64,000 bases of DNA from Variovorax sp. J22P240 (GTDB lineage: Bacteria; Pseudomonadota; Gammaproteobacteria; Burkholderiales; Burkholderiaceae_C). The notes beneath the pieces are model-generated. The model saw only the letters and a program-made list of their open reading frames with translations. It did no database searches and was not told the origin of the DNA. Position numbers and translations under genes: made by a program. Positions 61,193 through 64,000 of this stretch are shown here, in pieces. Position 1 is the stretch's first letter; the number at the start of each line of letters is the position of its first letter. The stretch spans positions 1 through 64,000 of the forward strand of contig NZ_JASZYR010000021.1 in NCBI RefSeq assembly GCF_030316855.1, written 5' to 3'.

Positions 61193-62158
61193 CTATTGCG
61201 CCGAAGCTTCCACCAGACACTGGATGAATTCGACCGCGTAGGCACTGGGCTCCGGCTCCACCAGGGTCATCGCCGAAATCGGCAAGGCCAGGCCAGCCAT
61301 GTCGACGTCGAGCACGTGCACGAGCCCGCGAGATTCGGCACTGCGGGCAAGCCGTCTCGATGACAACGCGACCGCTCCGTGATCGCTGACCATGCCCAGC
61401 AACGAGTCGAACGACACCGTCTCCACCAGCCTGGACTGCACGAGCACCTTGTGTTTGCGGAACACCGCGTCGATCACAGCTCGCACCCGCGCCACGCGCG
61501 GCGGCAGCACCCACATCGTGTCGGCAAGATCGTGCAGTGTGAGTCGGGCCTTGCGAGCCAGTGGATGGCTGGGCGCCACCATCCACACCATGGGGTCGAC
61601 GTAGAGCGGCACGACATGCAGATCGGCCGCGGCACTTCGCTCCGGTGCCACGCCCATCACGATGTCCAGCTTTCCCGCGCGCAGCAGAGGCAGCAACAAG
61701 TCGGGAGAGCCCTCTTGCACCGTGAGGTCGAAAGCAGCCGCCGGCGTGCGCTGTCGTTGCAGGCGCTCGAACGCCATGGGGATCACCGGCGTGGTGCCAT
61801 GCATAGCGCCCAATGCCACCCGCCAGACCTCGGGCTGACCGATCGAGTCCAGCGCCAGGGCGGCGCGGTTTAGGTCTTCATGGACGGATTGCGCATAGCG
61901 GATCAGGCAGATGCCTTCCGGCGTCGGCAGCAGCCCTTGGGGCGTCCGCGTGAAGAGTGCCATCCCGAGCCCGCGCTCGAGTTCCGCCAAGGCCTTCGAC
62001 ACGGCAGGCTGCGTAAGGTGCATGGCTTCGGCGACCCTGCCGACGTGCCGGTGCTGGTCGAGTGAGACCAGGAGGCGGAGTTGGCGCAGCTTGAGATGTC
62101 GCTGCAAGAAAGCCTGCGCGCTGACCGGTGCGGGCGCTCGTGGGCGGCGGGTCGTCAT
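61193..62158 (-). CDS. LysR-family transcriptional regulator
   Basis: A 321-residue LTTR. The helix-turn-helix covers about residues 20-80 (LKLRQLRLLVSLDQHRHVGR, HLTQPAVSKALAELERGLGM). The effector domain follows with VQEGSPDLLLPLLRAGKLDI. ATG at 62158 lies inside copy B of the duplicated promoter region, so the regulator likely controls its own gene as well as the divergent TauD-type gene. Copy A lies beyond its stop codon and drives the Bug operon. Confidence 0.9.
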   Translation of the reverse strand: MTTRRPRAPAPVSAQAFLQRHLKLRQLRLLVSLDQHRHVGRVAEAMHLTQPAVSKALAELERGLGMALFTRTPQGLLPTPEGICLIRYAQSVHEDLNRAALALDSIGQPEVWRVALGAMHGTTPVIPMAFERLQRQRTPAAAFDLTVQEGSPDLLLPLLRAGKLDIVMGVAPERSAAADLHVVPLYVDPMVWMVAPSHPLARKARLTLHDLADTMWVLPPRVARVRAVIDAVFRKHKVLVQSRLVETVSFDSLLGMVSDHGAVALSSRRLARSAESRGLVHVLDVDMAGLALPISAMTLVEPEPSAYAVEFIQCLVEASAQ

Positions 62159-62264
62159 AACTAAAGAGTAATGCGTGCGGCCGAGGCTTTCATTGGTGTT
62201 TTCGAGCGGCGTTGGCCAGACTTCGGTCATCGCATCACCCAACGACACCTATCGGAGACAAGCA
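62151..62264 (+). promoter_or_regulatory. Duplicated promoter region, copy B (upstream of TauD-type gene)
   Basis: Plus-strand counterpart of 61044-61149. It contains AACTAAAGAGTAATGCG next to the LysR start, TTTCATTGGTGTTTTCGAGC, CCAGACTTCGG and CAACGACACCTATCGGAGAC ending seven bases before ATG 62265. The conserved AT-rich CATTACT.TTTAGT end is the best candidate for the LysR binding site. Confidence 0.8.
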
Positions 62265-63146
62265 ATGAATGCCATCCATGAAAGCAACCTGACCGTCCGC
62301 AAACTCACCCCGACCATCGGAGCCGAAGTGTTCGGCGTCGACCTGAGCAAGCCTGTGGCGCCCGGCGATTTGGCCCGCATCAAGCAAGCCCTGTGGGACA
62401 ACCAGGTGATCTTCTTCCGCGACCAGCAGCTGTCGCCGCAGCAGCACATGAGCCTGGGCAAGCAGTTCGGCTCCCTCCACACGCACCCGGTCAAGCGCAG
62501 TCGCCATCCGGAGCACCCGGAGTTGCTGGTGGTTCATGCGGACGCGAACTCCACCCGCGCGACCGGCGAGAGCTGGCATACCGACGTGAGTTGCGACCAG
62601 GCACCGCCCATGGCCAGCATGCTCCACCTGACGGAAGTCCCGCCGGTGGGCGGGGACACGCTGTGGGCAAGCATGTATGCCGCCTACGACGCCTTGTCGG
62701 CGAGCATGAAAACGTTCCTGGAAGGCCTGACTGCCATCCATGACGGCGCCAAGCCATGGTTGAACGGGTATGGCATCAAACCGGTAGATATTGCTTACTC
62801 ACGCACCGAGCATCCGGTGGTGACCGTACATCCCGAAACCGGCAGGAAGATCCTGTTCGTCAACAGCGGCTTCACTACCCACATTCCCCAGCTCAACCGG
62901 GGAGAGAGCGATGCGCTGCTTGGACTCCTCTTTGACCATCTCGCGCATCCTCTGTTCCAGTGCCGTTTTCGCTGGGAGCAGAATTCGATCGCGTTCTGGG
63001 ACAACCGCTGCACGCAGCACCACGCCTTGTGGGACTACTTCCCGGCATGCCGGCATGGAAATCGGGTGACCATCAACGGCCATGCCCCTGCTGCGGCCGA
63101 TCCGGCACGGATCGCCGCCCAAAGCCCGATGGCCCAGGCGGCCTGA
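62265..63146 (+). CDS. TauD/TfdA-family Fe(II)/2-oxoglutarate dioxygenase
   Basis: A 293-residue double-stranded beta-helix dioxygenase with LTPTIGAEVFGVDLSKPV at the N-terminus, the metal-binding WHTDVS (His105, Asp107), the distal His in DNRCTQHHALWDY (His252) and the 2-oxoglutarate-binding Arg in RHGNRVTI. The family hydroxylates sulfonates, phenoxyacetates or similar acids. The substrate is not evident. It is divergent from a LysR gene and followed 28 bp downstream by a Bug receptor with a related CGGAGACA leader, so uptake and oxidation of one organic acid is likely. Confidence 0.92.
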   Translation: MNAIHESNLTVRKLTPTIGAEVFGVDLSKPVAPGDLARIKQALWDNQVIFFRDQQLSPQQHMSLGKQFGSLHTHPVKRSRHPEHPELLVVHADANSTRATGESWHTDVSCDQAPPMASMLHLTEVPPVGGDTLWASMYAAYDALSASMKTFLEGLTAIHDGAKPWLNGYGIKPVDIAYSRTEHPVVTVHPETGRKILFVNSGFTTHIPQLNRGESDALLGLLFDHLAHPLFQCRFRWEQNSIAFWDNRCTQHHALWDYFPACRHGNRVTINGHAPAAADPARIAAQSPMAQAA

Positions 63147-63174
63147 GCGCTGATCGCACAGGATCGGAGACATC

Positions 63175-64000
63175 ATGAAACTCGCAAGACTTCTTGTGCT
63201 GGCGGCCCTGGCAAGCGCGGCGCTGACCTCACCGTTGCGCGCGGAGGAAGCATGGCCCGCCCGACCCATCCGCATGGTGATCGGCACAGCCGCCGGGACC
63301 GGTGGCGACGTACTGCTGCGCCTGATCGCCAACAGCATGTCGCAGTCGCTGATGCAGCCCATCATCGTGGAGAACAAGGTCGGCGCCAACGGCCTCGTGG
63401 CCACGGCCGAAGTGGCGAAGTCCAAGGCGGATGGCTATTCGGTGCTGTTCGGCGGCGCCAGCGCGACGGTGATCAACCAGGCGCTGCAACCTTCGCTGGC
63501 CGTCAATGTGCTCGACAAGCTCAGCCCGGTCGCGCAGGTCGGTGCCGGCGGGGTCAATCTTGTAGTGGCGGCCGACTTTCCCGCCACCAACCTGCCTGAA
63601 TTCATCGCCTACGCGAAGGCCCATCCCGGCCAGATCAACTACGCGACGTGGGGCGTCGGATCGAGTGGCCACCTGATCATGGAGTGGCTGAAGAATCGAC
63701 ACGGGATCGACCTTCCCCATGTGCCGTACAAGGCAATGCCCCAGATTTACCAGGACATGGCGGGCGGGCTCGTCAAGGTGGCGTTCGTCGATGCCGCGAG
63801 TTCGGTCCCACTGGTCAAGGCCGGGAAGATCAAGGCATTGGGCAACTCCGGCACCGCGCGCGCGCCGGGCCTTGCAGACGTACCGACGTTCAAGGAGCAA
63901 GGCGTCGATTTCGCGGTCGATGGCTGGTATGGCGTTTTCGTGCCCAAGGGCACGCCGGCCGCTGTGGTCAGCCAACTCCACCGCGAGATCATCAAGGTCT
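63175..64000 (+). CDS. Bug/TctC-family periplasmic solute-binding protein (partial)
   Basis: Open from ATG 63175 (GATCGGAGACATC upstream) to the right edge: 275 codons, C-terminus missing. The signal peptide is MKLARLLVLAALASAALTSP with cleavage near LRAEE. Bug motifs are IRMVIGTAAGTGGDVLLRLI, IIVENKVGANGLVATAEVAK, YATWGVGSSGHLIMEWL and GVDFAVDGWYGVFV. It follows the TauD-type gene by 28 bp and should be in the same transcript. Confidence 0.92.
   Translation, partial: MKLARLLVLAALASAALTSPLRAEEAWPARPIRMVIGTAAGTGGDVLLRLIANSMSQSLMQPIIVENKVGANGLVATAEVAKSKADGYSVLFGGASATVINQALQPSLAVNVLDKLSPVAQVGAGGVNLVVAADFPATNLPEFIAYAKAHPGQINYATWGVGSSGHLIMEWLKNRHGIDLPHVPYKAMPQIYQDMAGGLVKVAFVDAASSVPLVKAGKIKALGNSGTARAPGLADVPTFKEQGVDFAVDGWYGVFVPKGTPAAVVSQLHREIIKV

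Noticed and set aside
1..64000. CRISPR array, tRNA or rRNA genes, prophage or defence island
   Set aside because: No regularly spaced repeats, no cloverleaf with conserved arms, no rRNA-like sequence and no phage or defence proteins were noticed on reading.

Overview
The window is GC-rich with dense, strongly GC-biased coding. Five Bug/TctC-type solute receptors, ArgP/LysE, several LysR regulators, a CaiB-type CoA transferase and lipoproteins with a Cys-polyglycine start together point to a chromosome of the order Burkholderiales, probably Comamonadaceae (Variovorax-like). That placement is an inference from gene content. No tRNA, rRNA, CRISPR array, phage module or plasmid backbone was seen.

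Layout. 1-8 kb: small lipoprotein and membrane genes, an H-NS protein with two C-terminal DNA-binding motifs, IS66 and IS110 remnants, a DUF2652 protein, an aldo/keto reductase, a RIO kinase and an exopolysaccharide sugar transferase. 8-17 kb: divergent argP-lysE, a PaiB-like protein, a Bug receptor back to back with a double-GAF histidine kinase, and a Kelch/Ig-like lipoprotein; a ~140-bp dispersed repeat occurs twice. 17-21 kb: a SnoaL-like protein, two decayed genes and a DUF6781-ubiB pair. 21-32 kb: a carbohydrate locus with GH13, GH15, GH3 and a glycoamylase-like (PF10091) enzyme, plus an SbmA/ABCD-type transporter and a CocE-like hydrolase. The four minus-strand genes are joined by overlapping stop/start codons, and both the transporter ATPase and the hydrolase lack key catalytic residues. 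32-34 kb: a broken tautomerase, IS5 and IS110 fragments, DUF1127 and two membrane proteins. 34-43 kb: a large winged-helix/ATPase regulator; LysR, Bug, CoA-transferase and enoyl-CoA hydratase for a carboxylic acid; a flavin monooxygenase.

43-49.5 kb: a locus resembling the ChrR/sigma-E (singlet-oxygen) regulon. An intact FAD-oxidoreductase/DUF1365/CFA-like methyltransferase operon faces an eroded second arm (truncated methyltransferase, DUF1295, DUF6134 fragment, DUF2177). Between them lies only the C-terminal cupin of ChrR, behind a well-matched sigma-E-type promoter; the sigma factor itself is absent. 49-57 kb: a sparse region, then an Rnk-like protein, a tandem universal stress protein, a truncated methyltransferase and penicillin-binding protein 1A. 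57-64 kb: three Bug receptors, a carboxyltransferase, a LysR regulator and a TauD-type dioxygenase; the LysR gene is flanked by two copies of the same promoter region, each driving a target gene.

Overall the window mixes intact catabolic and uptake operons with many small decayed genes and insertion-sequence fragments at their boundaries. All family calls are from reading the sequence; no database search was run.
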